A stretch of DNA of 64,000 nt from the NCBI GenBank assembly GCA_035610365.1, contig CM069433.1, positions 179,816,882 through 179,880,881 of the forward strand, given 5' to 3'. Made by a program: the position numbers and the translations under genes. Position 1 is the stretch's first letter. Each line of letters starts with the position of its first letter. Positions 13,401 to 25,522 of this stretch are shown piece after piece. The stretch comes from Aquatica leii. Taxonomy: Eukaryota; Arthropoda; Insecta; Coleoptera; Lampyridae. The notes under the pieces are model-generated. The model was not told the origin of the DNA, searched no databases, and saw nothing but the letters and a program-made list of their open reading frames with translations.

Positions 13401-13827
13401 ATAGCGATCGTAATATGTTAGTAGATTTACTAACCGCGAAAATTCGAAAAATGTATTGAATAGTACACGATTGTAATCCACCAACGAATTTAGTAAAAAG
13501 TAACTATATCAGTAATTTTTGCAATTGTACTTTGTAATTGTACATCAACTTTTCTTAACGCAATAAAACATACCTGAATAATTTCCCAGTACATTACAGT
13601 ATACGTTAATCAACTTAACTTCTAGCACGGTTTTCACCAAAAATTTTTGCCACCTCATTTGTACCTGATCTAATTTTCATTTAGGAAAACCACTTTGTTT
13701 TTTTTTTAGAGTAGACTGCATGTGTAGGCCGCGTTCGCTTAACCACAATTCCACTTGATATGTAGGTCGTATTTAACACAATCCAGGAATTAACGCATTT
13801 ATTATAAAGATGAAGTTACCGTAACAT

Positions 13828-13841
13828 GGGGTGAGATTGAT
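13828..13841 (+). repeat. Left inverted terminal block of pogo 1
   Basis: GGGGTGAGATTGAT is the exact reverse complement of the block at 15915-15928, with partial similarity extending outward on both sides. This is the usual style of pogo/Tigger ends in insects. Confidence 0.7.
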
Positions 13842-15914
13842 TTCCCATGGTGACTTTGATAGAAACCAAAATTTTGTTATTAAGATTAAAATTTTTCGCT
13901 CTTGTAATACGCTGACATCTGCGCCGAGTGTTATTTGTAGCAGCGCTTTCTACAACATACAGTTGTTACAGGTCGTTTGTATTTAAATTTTTGCAGCACA
14001 ATTATCCAAGCTATGTAAAATTGCTTGATTTTTATCCTCTAAAAATTTCAGTTACTCTAAATGCATGGTTATAAATAACTACGGGTTATATGCAAGGTGT
14101 AATTCTACTGTTCTTTGTCAATCTATGTTTACATAGGGCTAATCTAAAAACCAACATGTGTATTTTTTAAAACGGGTTTTCTTCAATATGTGACTTTGAT
14201 AAGTTTTTATGAGTAGTGTTCAAGAGTTTATTGTTTTTTTAACCCACTGAATATAATTTTTTGGATTGTAGATATTCATTTAAAATATCGTGATTATACT
14301 AGTGAACAAATAGATTAACCTTGGAACGAATTATTGACTACGAGTTGAAGATAAACAAAGGTGCAAAAGAATACAACACAAAACAGGTGGATAAAACGTG
14401 TTCACCGAAAATAAGGAACAAGCTATTATCCGTTCTGCGGTTATTTGGAACGATTTCCCTTAAATACGACAGACATACAACTAATAACAACAAAATTTTT
14501 AGATAAGCAAAAAAGAACTGAATCGAGGTTTAAAAATAATGTTCTAGGCTTTGATTGGTTGCAGTCTTTATTGAAAAAGCACACAAATTTGAAAACTACA
14601 AGACTAGCTGCGAACATAAAAAAAATCTGAGCTAATATTTCACCAAAAATAATCTAGGAATATTTCAGCAACTTAAAGAAATTTATTCGTGGTGTTCCGC
14701 CAACTGATTTGTATAATTATGACGAGCTTAATCTAGCCGATGATCCGAGGAGAAAACACCTGATATACAGAAAATGAGTTAAATATCGCAAAAACATTAT
14801 TAATTACACCGAATTTGTCACGTCAGTGATGTTTTGCGGATCCGGAACGTTTCTCCTTGCCATATATAATAAACAAGGCCGGAAATTTATGGGATCGTTG
14901 GTTAGAAGATGGTGCTAAAAAAAAACACATGTTTCACCGACTGGTTTGTGTCTTCATTTTTGCGACATGCGACACGTTTGCTTGGAAAAAAGTACTCATC
15001 GGAGACAATTTATCTTCACATTTTAGTGATGTGTGTGCTTGCCTAGGAATTTCACTCACCACATGCAATCTTTAGATGTTGCATTTTTGAGTTCTAAAGA
15101 TTGTGTGGAGGTCGATGCTGACAACATGGAAATTGTAGAATTTAAAAATGACCAGCTTAAAAAAAAGGATTTCCCACGTGGTATTAAATGGAACTTAGTT
15201 ACTGGGTTCAAAGCCACTGGGATATTTTCCCTAAATAAAGACCAAATATTAAATAAATTAGCTGAATATAAAAATAAAGTATAGAAAAAGACTCTAATGA
15301 AACTCTAATTAAGGGAAAATCGATACAACACAGTTCCCAACCGAAAAGTACTAAAAAAAGGGTGACTGTAGTACCACAAAGAAGTGTCAGCTTTCCTAAT
15401 GTAATCAATGATTCTAAATTCGATGAAAACACTGATACTGTTAATAATGGGATGAATGAAGATGTCTCAGATAGCGATGAGCAGGTAGTAGAACCAGAAC
15501 AACCTGAGGAGATTGATTACATAAGAGTTACTGATAAAAATGTAAAGCCAGGTGAGTTTTTGATGGTAAATGTCATGTGCAGTCGCATGAAGTCGGTATT
15601 ATATCGATACGTCTGCAACGTTTAACAAAAAGCGATTTAAAGGTGAATATTAATTGATAAGCTTGAAGTCCATAGATAATGAAAAAAAAATATTGAAACT
15701 GGTTGTAGATAACATATTTAATGCTACCATAGCTGAAATCGCAGTGTTACCATCACCTGTAATACAAAAAAGTGGTAATCGTTTGAGAAAGTATACCTTT
15801 TAAAAAACTGTTGATGTTTTTGAACAGTAACTTGTAATATGATAAACCAATAATTTGGTAATAAAATAAAACAATAAATGGGTTAGTTTGATTACCTGTG
15901 CATTTTAATGAGGT

Positions 15915-15928
15915 ATCAATCTCACCCC
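15915..15928 (-). repeat. Right inverted terminal block of pogo 1
   Basis: ATCAATCTCACCCC is the exact reverse complement of 13828-13841 and closes the element just after the transposase tail. Confidence 0.7.
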
Positions 15929-15940
15929 GAATGTAGAATT

Positions 15941-16454
15941 TGATAAAATATTTTGTAGTTGATGAATGCACGTAGGGGTCAGATTGATAACTTTTTTCAG
16001 TGCAACAGGACTATATAAAGTAATTTTATAGACCTATTAAAGTCACCCCGAGGACAGTTTCAGTTTGATAACTGTTTTTTTTGTTTTTTGTTTTTCCTAA
16101 TTAACTTTGACCCTCGTAAATGGGATATACTGTTAGCAAAAACATAGATCGCTTACTACCATTTTTCATATTCACAAAAATATACAAAAACTTATCAATG
16201 TCGGGGTGATGGTTTATATCTAATGATATTGTAAACGCTAGATCAATCAGACACTTCAAACGATGTCTAAATGCACTATTTAACCATTAATTACCTGCAC
16301 GTTCTAATGTAATATTTGTTATTTTTGCACTGTACTGAAATATAATTTGTTGGTGCGAGATAATCGGCTACGCCACGCCGCCTCTCGCTCGTTCAATAGT
16401 AATAATTTTAGTTTATAGAATAAGTTTATGTTAAATGTGTTCGAATTAATAACG
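15941..16454. other. pogo-end relics and possible LINE tail
   Basis: No intact gene. Several pieces resembling the pogo end recur here: CAGATTGATAAC near 15980, TCACCCCGAGG near 16044 and TCGGGGTGATGG near 16200, suggesting a second, degraded pogo end or nested relics. Near 16230-16290 the plus strand reads a short LINE-tail-like peptide (R-H-F-K-R-C-L-N). A GC-richer, C/G-repeat patch at about 16350-16395 has no assigned function. Confidence 0.4.
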
Positions 16455-17320
16455 GTTTAAATCCAACGCCTGATGACTTGAGCTAAGTAAGGAAATCTAT
16501 TTACTACATATCTGGAACTTGAATCGACAAGAAGCCAATACTTTATACCAACCTCAACCTCTGCTGCTTGTTGGCCATGTATTGAATGAAACGACATCTT
16601 GTTTTTGACGGCAGCAGCTGTTCATTAATCCTAATGTTTTTCCCAGGTGTGTAGAATCTTGAAGCTTCTACAATTGGATATGAACCAGTTCAACACTTCT
16701 GATACTAAAAAAAATTGTCATTTTTCAAACACTCACTTCTGGTGAATCGATTTTTAGATCTTAAAAACTACATAATGTCACGGAACAGTAAAAACAGCAG
16801 GTCCCCACACCTTTGACCTTAAGCTGTTGACTTCTAAAACACAAGCATCATATACCTCAGGAGCAAGTAAAACGGCAATATAAGGGTCAAGTTCTGAAAT
16901 AGATATAGTCAAATCAGCATTTTCCAGCTGTCTCTTAGCCTCGGTATAACTGTCCATGAATAAATGAAATGTTGGGAGTCTGTACAGTACGTTGCAAAAG
17001 AAGTTGGCTCAGGAATATCACGAATTATATTCCGTTGTGCAATTCCAACAGAAGCTTATTATATTTTATAACTGTCCAAATATCTCTATTTACAGTTTGT
17101 TTGATTCCTGTTTCAATTTCTAGACGTTTTTTGTCTTTGCGGAAGTGAACCGTTGAGAACTAAGATTGGCGCTACCAGCATTGGATGTAGAGGTATCATT
17201 TTATTCACAATTACAGATATCTCATCATTTTTACTTGGAATATATCCATCGCATTCTTCCACTTTAATGAATGTAATATATAATGTTGGTTCTGGGGTAA
17301 GTGCACATGAATTCCACATC
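16455..17320 (-). mobile_element. piggyBac-family transposase remnant
   Basis: Minus-strand remnants match a piggyBac transposase in order. N-R-D-I-W ... R-N-I-I-R-D-I-P-E-P-T-S-F-A-T lies near 17000-17100. The region with S-E-L-D-P-Y-I-A-V-L-L and V-W-G-P-A-V-F lies near 16800-16905. FYTPGKNIRINEQLLPSKT follows near 16610-16670, then GIKYWLLVDSSSRYVVN near 16510-16560 and F-P-Y-L-A. PiggyBac enzymes excise and insert at TTAA. The N-terminal acidic part may reach 17320. The frame is broken several times, the C-terminal half including the terminal cysteine-rich domain is absent, and no TIRs were recognised, so this is a dead fragment. Confidence 0.82.
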
Positions 17321-18509
17321 TTGATATATTTTATTAGTCGATAAGAATTTCTGCAGCGTTAAATTTATGTTGGCATAGCTCAAAAAGAAGTACAAGCTTG
17401 TCTTTCAGCCGGTGACATAGGTATAGGCGTTTCATTATGTCGTGAACTGTGACCTTGAATTAAAAATCGGTAGTAATCAACTAAAAGTTGAAAATTTGAC
17501 AAGTCTAAGTGAATTTTAAAACCGTTAGTTCATTTAAAAGACAAACACGTCAACAAAAAATTTTATAATTTAAAAATAATTAGATATTTATATTTTAAAT
17601 AAAAATAAGTAGTAATGAAGACTTGTTAACAAAAACAGTGATAGGTTAGAAAAAATGTACCGCCGAATGTTCCTAAGATGGGTGGTAGCAACATTTTGAC
17701 ATTAACCGATTACAGCGCCACAGTTCATGAAATCCTGAAAGACTTTTACACGAACTTCTCCGGAGCTGACCCAAACAGTCAAGAGCTAAAGTTACCACTT
17801 AATGTTGGGAGCCGCACCTAAAGTTTTTAGAAAAAAATTAAGAATCCCAGTGTATATATTTTGTTTGTTTTTACATATTAAACCTTTTACTGAAAAGTAT
17901 ATGAATTTTTAATGTAGATTTTTTTTATATTCAAGTTATCAGGATGATCATTAAAAACTAAACTTTTTATTAATTTTTATTAGATAAATTTCATTGTTGA
18001 GTACAATGGTTTATCATACGTTGATCCAAAAATTGACATTGCCGATTTTAAATTTTTGTATTAAGTTGTTGATACACCTTTTCAAAACTCTTGCAACTGT
18101 ATTGATTCTAATTCTTCTGCTCTGCTTTCAGGAAGTAAAAATTTATACATTGTAAAATTGTAAAATTAAATAAAAATGCAATTTTTGGTTGTTACTAAAT
18201 CTGCAAATTGTTTATGAAATTCATTCAACGGGTATTTTAATTTTGTTTGATAGTTAATAATAGCTAAAGGAGGTATATCAGATTCTGAAAGATTTTTTTA
18301 AAAGAGGCCAGTGATTGACTGTCTGTTTTATTGCATCATTTTGGAATAGTTGCAGTTTTCTTTTAAAACTAAAAATATTTTGACTTAATTCTGAAATATT
18401 TTTGTCTTGTAATGGTAGTCTTTCAATGCTTCATTGAATTGAAGGAAATAATGTCATAGATACAGTCTTTAATTTTTAATTGCAAGTGTGATTTCAACAA
18501 AACAAATCA
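17321..18509. other. No recognised gene
   Basis: Mostly AT-rich. A GC-richer patch at about 17655-17825 is open for short distances on both strands, but I recognise no protein family in it. Nothing else can be supported. Confidence 0.5.
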
Positions 18510-18542
18510 TTAATTAATGAATTGGTTAGGAACACTCTTCAC
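18510..18542 (+). repeat. 33-bp inverted copy of Penelope 5' sequence
   Basis: This 33-bp block is an exact reverse complement of 21225-21257, the region around the first methionine of the long Penelope ORF. Similarity stops abruptly on both sides. It directly follows the 3' end of the same element, so it looks like filler or an inverted self-fragment made during insertion, a type of junction reported for Penelope-like elements. Confidence 0.85.
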
Positions 18543-18578
18543 TAGGAGGGGCAATTAAACCACTTTAGATTTTTAATA

Positions 18579-18620
18579 TGGCGACGTTTCGTGCAACCAT
18601 GTGTGCACTTCTTCAAGCCA
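18579..18620 (-). ncRNA. Degenerate hammerhead-ribozyme-like motif
   Basis: Read on the minus strand the parts are TGGC (stem I), a TTGAAGA core where the consensus is CUGANGA, one extra A, GTGCA...TGCAC (5-bp stem II with an 8-nt loop), GAA, AC/GT with no loop for stem III, the cleavage-site C, and GCCA pairing with the first TGGC. Penelope-like elements are known to carry small hammerheads with tiny stem III in their terminal repeats, and this lies just past the 3' end of such an element. The first core C is replaced and an A is inserted, so it is probably inactive. Confidence 0.5.
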
Positions 18621-18972
18621 CTAAAATATATTGTACGTAAGTTACACATTGCTTATTGTATAATAAATAATACGTTTTAGGTACAAAACAAGAAAACTTA
18701 CACAAAAAAGTTCGAGTGGAGACGTCCTCAACTCCAAACAACATGACAACTAATACACAATATAAATAACATAAATAAATCGTTAAAATATTATTAAAAA
18801 GGGTCAATAATTAAAATGTTGTATATGAACAATAACTAAGAATGACAAACAATTGACACGACATGTATAATCAAAAATTATATTGCAATGTCAAGGTAAT
18901 CAAGTAAGATAAGAAACGAAAATACCGCGAATTTAATAGACCTATATAAAGCTAATAAGCAATCTTGGATAT

Positions 18973-21250
18973 TCAATTGTTGTATACATTACTTAAATTA
19001 TTCGTGTCTGTATTAAAGTTAATGTTGTTTTTGTAAACGTTGATGAATATCATCTCTGAAACTAAACGCTTTTTATAGTTACAATCTATGTCTAAAATTT
19101 TAGGATTGTTGAAATCAAAATTATGTCCCGTATTGATATGATGTAACGCTAACGCTTTTTCGCCCTTTTTATTATTGCAATCATACATGTGATTATTTAT
19201 CCGATTTTTTATCTTCTGTTTCGTTTGCCCTATGTAACACGCTTGGCATCCTATACAATCTAGCTTGTACACTACCTCATGTTTTTCAGTTGTGTTAGTT
19301 TTATCTTTAGTTCTACTGTAGAGCATGTTATAGATAGTATTAGTGTTGTAAGTTGTTATTTTAATGTGATTGGTTTTAATAATCGGAATTATTCTTTTTG
19401 TTAGGTTTGGAACATTTATTATTTTTGTGTAAATAACGTTAGTATTAGGGATAGTATTAGGGTTAGTAATGGATGGGTTTATTGGTGGTGGAGTATTATT
19501 ATTATTCGTTGTGTTAGTGTGTATGAGTATTTTGTTTATTATGTTATTCGGGTAGTTATTTTTCCTTAATATGTTCTTTAAGCAGTTAAGGTTTTTTGTA
19601 ACAAACTGTGGACTGCTTAAACTTAATATTTTATTTTTCATAGCCTTAATCGTATTAATCTTTTGATGGTGTGGATGTTTGGAAAAGTAATTTAACGTTC
19701 TGTTAGAGGCTATGGGTTTAGTATACCATTCACTAACTAAACAACCCGTGTTAGTATCCTTACTAAGTCTAACGTCTAAATATGGTAATGAACCTTTTTG
19801 TTCAACTTCATACGTGAATTTCAAATGTTGGTTGTAACTATTAAAAGTGTTAAGAGTGTTATGGATTTCTGTTTCGGGTATACATGCAACAATATCATCA
19901 ACGTAACAAAATACAAAGACCGGTGTATATGATAAATTGTTGTTTACGTATTTAAGTAGATCATGCATAGCAAGATTAGCCAATATAGGTGACGCAGGAT
20001 TACCCATGGCAGTACCAAATTTTTGAGTATACATCTTGTCATCGAATGTAAAATAACTTGACTCAAAAGAAGTTCCATAATATAAACCACATCGACTAAT
20101 TCTAAAGTTGTATGGCTTTTCAAATCATCCCAATATTTATTTATTAGTTCAACGATCAGATCTTTAGTAATGTTTGTGAATAAAGATGTAACATCAAACG
20201 AAATGATTTTGTAATTACTCGGTATGGTAATGTTTTTAGTTTTTCAATAAGTTCATAGGAGTTCTTTATGTTATGATCAAATAAGTAAGAAATGTTTTGA
20301 ATTATACTAGAAACGTATTTAGATAATTCATACGTGGGAGCTCCTATACAAGAGACAATAGGTCTGGCCGGATGTTCATCTTTATGAGTTTTTATTAAAC
20401 CGTATAACTTAGGAGGTGTACTTGTGTACGTTACAAGTCTTTTATAAGTAATAAAGTCGATGTGTCCATTGTCATATAGTCGTCTACATAGTCTGTTGTT
20501 TGTATTTTGGTATTTATTAGTAGGATCTACGTTAGTCTTTTTATAGATGTTTTCGTCATTTAGTAAAGTCAACATTTTCTCTTTATATTCGTCTTTATGA
20601 ATAATAACTGTAGCATTGCCTTTGTCCGATTTTGTAATAAGAATGTCTTTGTGTGTTTTAATAAACTTTCGTGTAGATGTCACTAGTTTATTAATGTGGA
20701 GGTCTTGTGGTGTCTGACATTTGTTAGTTTTATTATTAACGAAGTTGGTAACCACATTGACAATTTTCCCTCTTAATCCTTCTCGTTGTTCATCATGATG
20801 GTATGTAAGTATGTCTTCTATATCTTTGATTAAACTAATAATAGGTGCCTTATTATAGTAATTACACATAAATTTCGGGGATAACGCCAGACATTGTGCT
20901 ACTTTTTCAGGCAACTGTACATCCGTTAAATTATATATACAACCCTGTTTAGCAATATTTAGATTAAAGTTTTGTCGTGTGTATAGATTCTGGAATTTGT
21001 GTTTTAGTTTATTTTTATCGATTAAAGAATGATATTTTTGTTTATTACTTAAAATTTTGAGCAGAATCTGGAAATCTGTTTGATGGAGCACACTGTATAG
21101 ATTGACCTTTAGACCTTCGATTGTTTTAGTAAGGTTATATATCTGCCAGTACGTTATATCGATTTCAATTTTGATAATCGATTTTTTAAAATTATTAATT
21201 AATCTATCTAACTTATTGCTAAAAGTGAAGAGTGTTCCTAACCAATTCAT
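18973..21250 (-). pseudogene. Penelope RT/GIY-YIG polyprotein, lightly broken
   Basis: The gene encodes the single Penelope polyprotein, covered by two long open pieces of 364 and 353 codons. The N-terminal piece carries the K-S-D-K-G-N-A-T-V motif, G-L-I-K-T-H-K and A-R-P-I-V-S of the RT fingers. The C-terminal piece has A-M-G-N-P-A-S-P, the catalytic YVDD in V-F-C-YVDD-I, and Y-L-D-V. An unusual Asn/Thr/Pro-rich linker follows (about 19420-19530), then the GIY-YIG nuclease with a CxxC-containing start, YKLDCIGCQACYIGQTKQK, and a T-G-H-N-F-D-F block. Combined length is close to that of intact family members. The open pieces are separated only by a short interval at 20035-20155 that still reads as RT in shifted frames. 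With only about two breaks, it is probably the youngest retroelement in the window. Confidence 0.85.
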
Positions 21251-21450
21251 TAATTAAACATTTAAAGGAGGACGTAACTACATTACTTGAAAACAAATCA
21301 TTTCGTATGGACGCAATGTATTTATATAGTTTAAGAAATTTTAAAACTAACAAATATTTTTTATTTATAAGTTGAGCCTTAAAGATCCACATGCGCCTCA
21401 CAAGCCACCACTTGAAGGCCAACGTTAAATTATTAAAAAATATGCACATA

Positions 21451-24400
21451 TGTTTTCTATTCTGTAAATGATTGATATATGTATGCTTCTCTTGTTTTTT
21501 ATTTTGGCATAAATAAATTGGGAGTAACTATGTTCTCTATTTCACTAGGATACTTTTTGAAATAATTGTTTCCGAGATTCAATAAATTTTTAAATTTAAT
21601 TAGCTGTTATTGCTAGAAGAAGTTTTAAATCGTAATTACCCTGTTAAAATGATTTCTGGTACCAAGTGATCGATAAATAAAAACATAGAAAGCGTTGGAA
21701 TAACTCAAATAAAGGCGGTTAATTTGTCAGATGTTTTAATCATTCATACAATTTATTGAGTAAATGTTCCAAAATAATAGCTAGCAATGTTAGAACTAAT
21801 TTTTCGTATTCTTTATAGAAAACAATATGTAGTTTATTATTTTAACATCTTTCAAATGAGCAATCTTTTTTAGAAATACGAAATAATGTTAGGATAACAA
21901 ATAAAAACAATCCACAATCAAGTACATATAATGCAAAGTCGAAAACCATTCAATTAATTAAACATGTCAATCATTAAATCAGTTGATTGGAATAACTAAA
22001 CATTTTTAATAAAACAAGTTGCTGATAATAATGGTATTTAAAATAATCTTATAATAACTCGAAGAAACGTCATTCCTTCCTATAAAGTACGGTGGTAGGT
22101 ATTCGTACAACAGCTTTTTGTATGTAGTGCACTAATACTTTTTTCTGTAAATAAAAATATATATTTTGTACATCCGTATGCTTTAATTATAATTAAAAAC
22201 AGCATTAATACAAATGATAGTTATATATGCGCAAGAATCGTAACAAACTTCCCAGTCCGAGTTCACATTGCTGGAAAAAATGCGACAGCCAGATACGATA
22301 GCCATGGTCATTACGGGTTTTAAGAATAGAAATAGCGTGTCAAATTAATTAATGAATGTTCTGACATTTCATATGTAACAATAAAAATACAATTTAATTT
22401 AAACCGTTTTAAGTGTGAAGTGTTTATGAAAATCCTTTACTGTAATATCTCATGACATGAATTATTTTTTCAGTATTCGACCAATAGATTGTAAACCAGA
22501 ACATTTTTTTATTTCGATTGCAATTGCAGTTTTATTTTTATTATTTTTTATTAGGGAATTTTACGTTCTTTGATTTTTGAAAAAATAAATAATTTTTATT
22601 GCACGATTAATGAAGCTACTTTAAAAAAACTGATTTCACCATTTTATTATGAAAACGTTTTTAAACTTTAAACAAAAAACTATAAGCACAAATGACACTT
22701 TTTCGATTTTATTTTTCTTTTCTAAATTTTTAGAACCTTCAAACAGTGTAATAGACAAATTTACATATACATACACGATAAACGAGTTTTTAAATAAAAT
22801 TTTCAAAGCGAATACACAGATTTTCTTTTGAATAACCTTAAACATATTCTTGTATAGGCAGTTTCTATTGTAAAATTGTCAAATACGCCCATTGTCGGGG
22901 TGTGTTGGCTCATTATTTACGCTAACGTTGTGCCTTTACACAAAAGCCGAAAAACCTCACTTCCTTAATTTATTTTTTTTTAATTTTTGTTTATATAAGT
23001 AACAATTATCTATATAAATCGTTGATGTTTCTTTAAGCGTAATTATTATAAATCACTTTGCATTAAGAAAAATGCCAAATATTTATGATTGCGAACTAGA
23101 TCAGTATATCGTGTATGCCCTCGAGCTGATTACGTTTGTTATTATGTTTTTTGTACCGAAAACTTTCTATTGAATCGAAAGGGACTACGAAGATAATTAT
23201 AAGTATGAGCAGTATGCGTGTTAATAAAGAAATATAAGAATTCGTTATGCTACAACTAACAACTGTATTTAATACAGCCAAATAGTTAAATTATCTTATT
23301 GGTAATTTTTTCTAACCAAACGCAAGCATAAAGTATTTTATCCAATTTCCTTATTCGTTGATTTAAATAATTGAAATAATTACTTACATTTTCTAAATAC
23401 TCCAACGATTTCCTTAATTTATGAAACTGAAACAAATGTTTGTATAAAAATTATAACACAATAAAGTTTTTTATTTTATAAATAGCTGAATAGTGAAGAT
23501 GACTAACTGAAACGCATACAAAACTTGTTGATAAATTAATTAAGAATTTCTCCTACTTTTAATTTTACAACTTGTTCTTGTTTTAATTGCCCGTGTTTAA
23601 CTTCAAAGCTTTCAAAACTCGACGCAATTTCCTCAGGAGTAATATAATTTTAAACGTGTAGTAAAAGTTCTTTTTAAAATCGCTTGACACATAATTAGTA
23701 AAAGTTTGCATTTTTATTGCGAAACAAAACGATAAAAAACATTCCTGCAGTATATCTTATTGTGATTTATATTTTAACATCTTTCTTAATTGTTGAATAA
23801 AGTAAAATGATACCTACGTCAGAATTTTTAAATAAAAAACGTTGCTATTACTTGGAATCGTTCTTTAACAACTCTAAATGAAACATTTGCTTTTATAAAA
23901 TTCTTTATAAATTATGTTGCCAATTAACCTTTCCATTTTAAAAATTAATTCATTTCTAAAATTAGTAATGTGTTAAATTCAACAATTCTTAAGGCAGTTT
24001 ATCATTCGGGTTAAACGATTTAAATGGAGTACTCGCAATTATTGTTCTTAAAAAAATGCACTGTATGTGTTAGTCAACTACGAAGCAATGGAGTCAGGTC
24101 AATAGCTGTATAAGTATATGTAGGACAAGTGGTTCGAGCATACCTGAACATCTACTTCGAAGTTATCTCCTAGAATATACAGAAAAATATTACCTTAACT
24201 TGTCTTGCACTAAAAAACGTAATTTGAGTGTTGCTGTATACTACAGACGTTTTTGCTTTGGTATTTTTACAATACAATGATTTTGTAACTGCTGCGCTTG
24301 TCATTTATTAAGAAAATTTAATTAAGCATTTTTCTATACTGCTAAAAGGAATGCTGACGCGTTCGTAACCAATAAAACTTTAATTAAAGTAATAGTATAA

Positions 24401-25300
24401 GTTTTTTTACATCTAATAGCCTTTATTACTTATGCGGATGCAGACATTAATTTACTGAAACATACAAGAACTCATTCTGATTTGTTACCACTACTCATAC
24501 GTATAAAATATAAGAAAGAAACAAATTGATATTACTTTACATGTTTCAAAAAAATAAATTGGTAAATACTTCTATAAAATATTCTCACACTAATATTAAA
24601 AACTATGTTATCTGATTTAACAACACAAACTTTTTAATTTACACATTAAGGTATTTAATTACGTGTAATAAATTCTTTTATATTTTTATTCTAATTGTTG
24701 AAAATGTTTTTTATATGAAGTTTTAAATGCTTATTACATAAAAAAATTTAATTTTATAAACAATAACATTTTTTTTAAGTTGTGGCGTTAATCATAGATA
24801 GTCAAATAAAGAAACTGCAGGTTGAGTAAGAATTATTGGGCATTGTAATTGCTTATTGCTTTAGACGTTACTTATTTTAAAAAAATTTGAATTTGCCGAG
24901 AGTTATTAAAACAGATAAATAAATGCTAACAAAGCTTGTTAGTTGTTGTATTATCTATGGTAACACTTTAAGTATTGTGCTATTTTAATGTTGGCAATGC
25001 GTCAGAAAAGTAAAAGATAATTTTCAATCATAATAAAATTTGTGTTCTTGACCACTACTTGTTAATTAACATTAATTAACACTTAGAATTTTTGGTTTGT
25101 ATAGTCAAAAATTAAACTAATTAAATTAAATTGTTGATTTACTTCATTTTCTTGTACGAACGTTTCTGCGTTTTTTTCAGTGATTCTACAGTTGTTTTTT
25201 TTTTGTTTTTACTATTTCATCTGTTTAATTAAATTGATTCAGTCTCTAAATTTGAGTCATTTCATAGTATAAATTTTTGCTACGTATAAATAATAATATG
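21451..25300. other. Long AT-rich desert
   Basis: About 3.8 kb of AT-rich sequence. The only ORFs are short and low-complexity, including mirrored ORFs near 22640-22845. GC-richer islets at about 22240-22320 and 24060-24190 contain no recognised motif. No repeats with clear partners inside the window, RNA genes or coding remnants were seen. Confidence 0.55.
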
Positions 25301-25522
25301 CAAATGGCTATAGAAAATCGCGTAATTCAAAACTTATTTGAATTACGTTGGTATAAAATCAGTTTTCAGCGCCTCCATCTTTACAGCAGTTTACATACTA
25401 TTATTCATGCGTAAAAAATTTATACAATGTTATCATATTTTAGTCATGTTACTAACATTATTTATTAATATAAAGTTACAGGTCTGTCAATGCATTTGTG
25501 GAAGTACATTAGAGTGTTTTCT

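Larger units (their letters stand above)
13815..15940 (+). mobile_element. pogo/Tigger-like DNA transposon 1 (dead)
   Basis: A plus-strand transposase remnant is enclosed by inverted ends. The CENP-B/HTH-like N-terminal part lies at 14321-14630. The DDE_1 catalytic part follows: NYDELNLADDP near 14720-14750, M-F-C-G-S near 14830, and LIGDNLSSHF near 14996-15026, giving two of the acidic positions. H-M-Q-S-L-D-V-A-F near 15061-15090 and a C-terminal G-F-K-A-T-G-I-F-S-L-N block near 15206-15236 come next. An acidic tail reaches about 15790 and ends S-G-N-R-L-R-K. The frame shifts repeatedly and the segment between the two acidic motifs is shortened, so it cannot be active. A 14-bp inverted match marks the ends, and pogo elements normally insert at TA. 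Confidence 0.8.
18547..21450 (-). mobile_element. Penelope-like element 2, nearly full coding region
   Basis: This minus-strand element is the best preserved retroelement here. It comprises upstream sequence from about 21450, an RT plus GIY-YIG coding region at 21250-18973, a 3' untranslated part of about 350 bp, a hammerhead-like motif at 18579-18620 and an end near 18547, where an inverted 33-bp self-fragment begins. The AT-rich flanks make the 5' edge uncertain, and I found no second terminal repeat upstream. Confidence 0.8.

Noticed and set aside
16463-16495. CTGATGA followed by GAAA, hammerhead-like spacing
   Set aside because: Stem II is only about 3 bp, no stem I pairs, and the cleavage segment is not in place; probably chance.
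22636-22845. Mirror ORFs of 60 and 69 codons on both strands
   Set aside because: Low-complexity AT-rich sequence with Phe/Lys-rich products; no evidence of coding.
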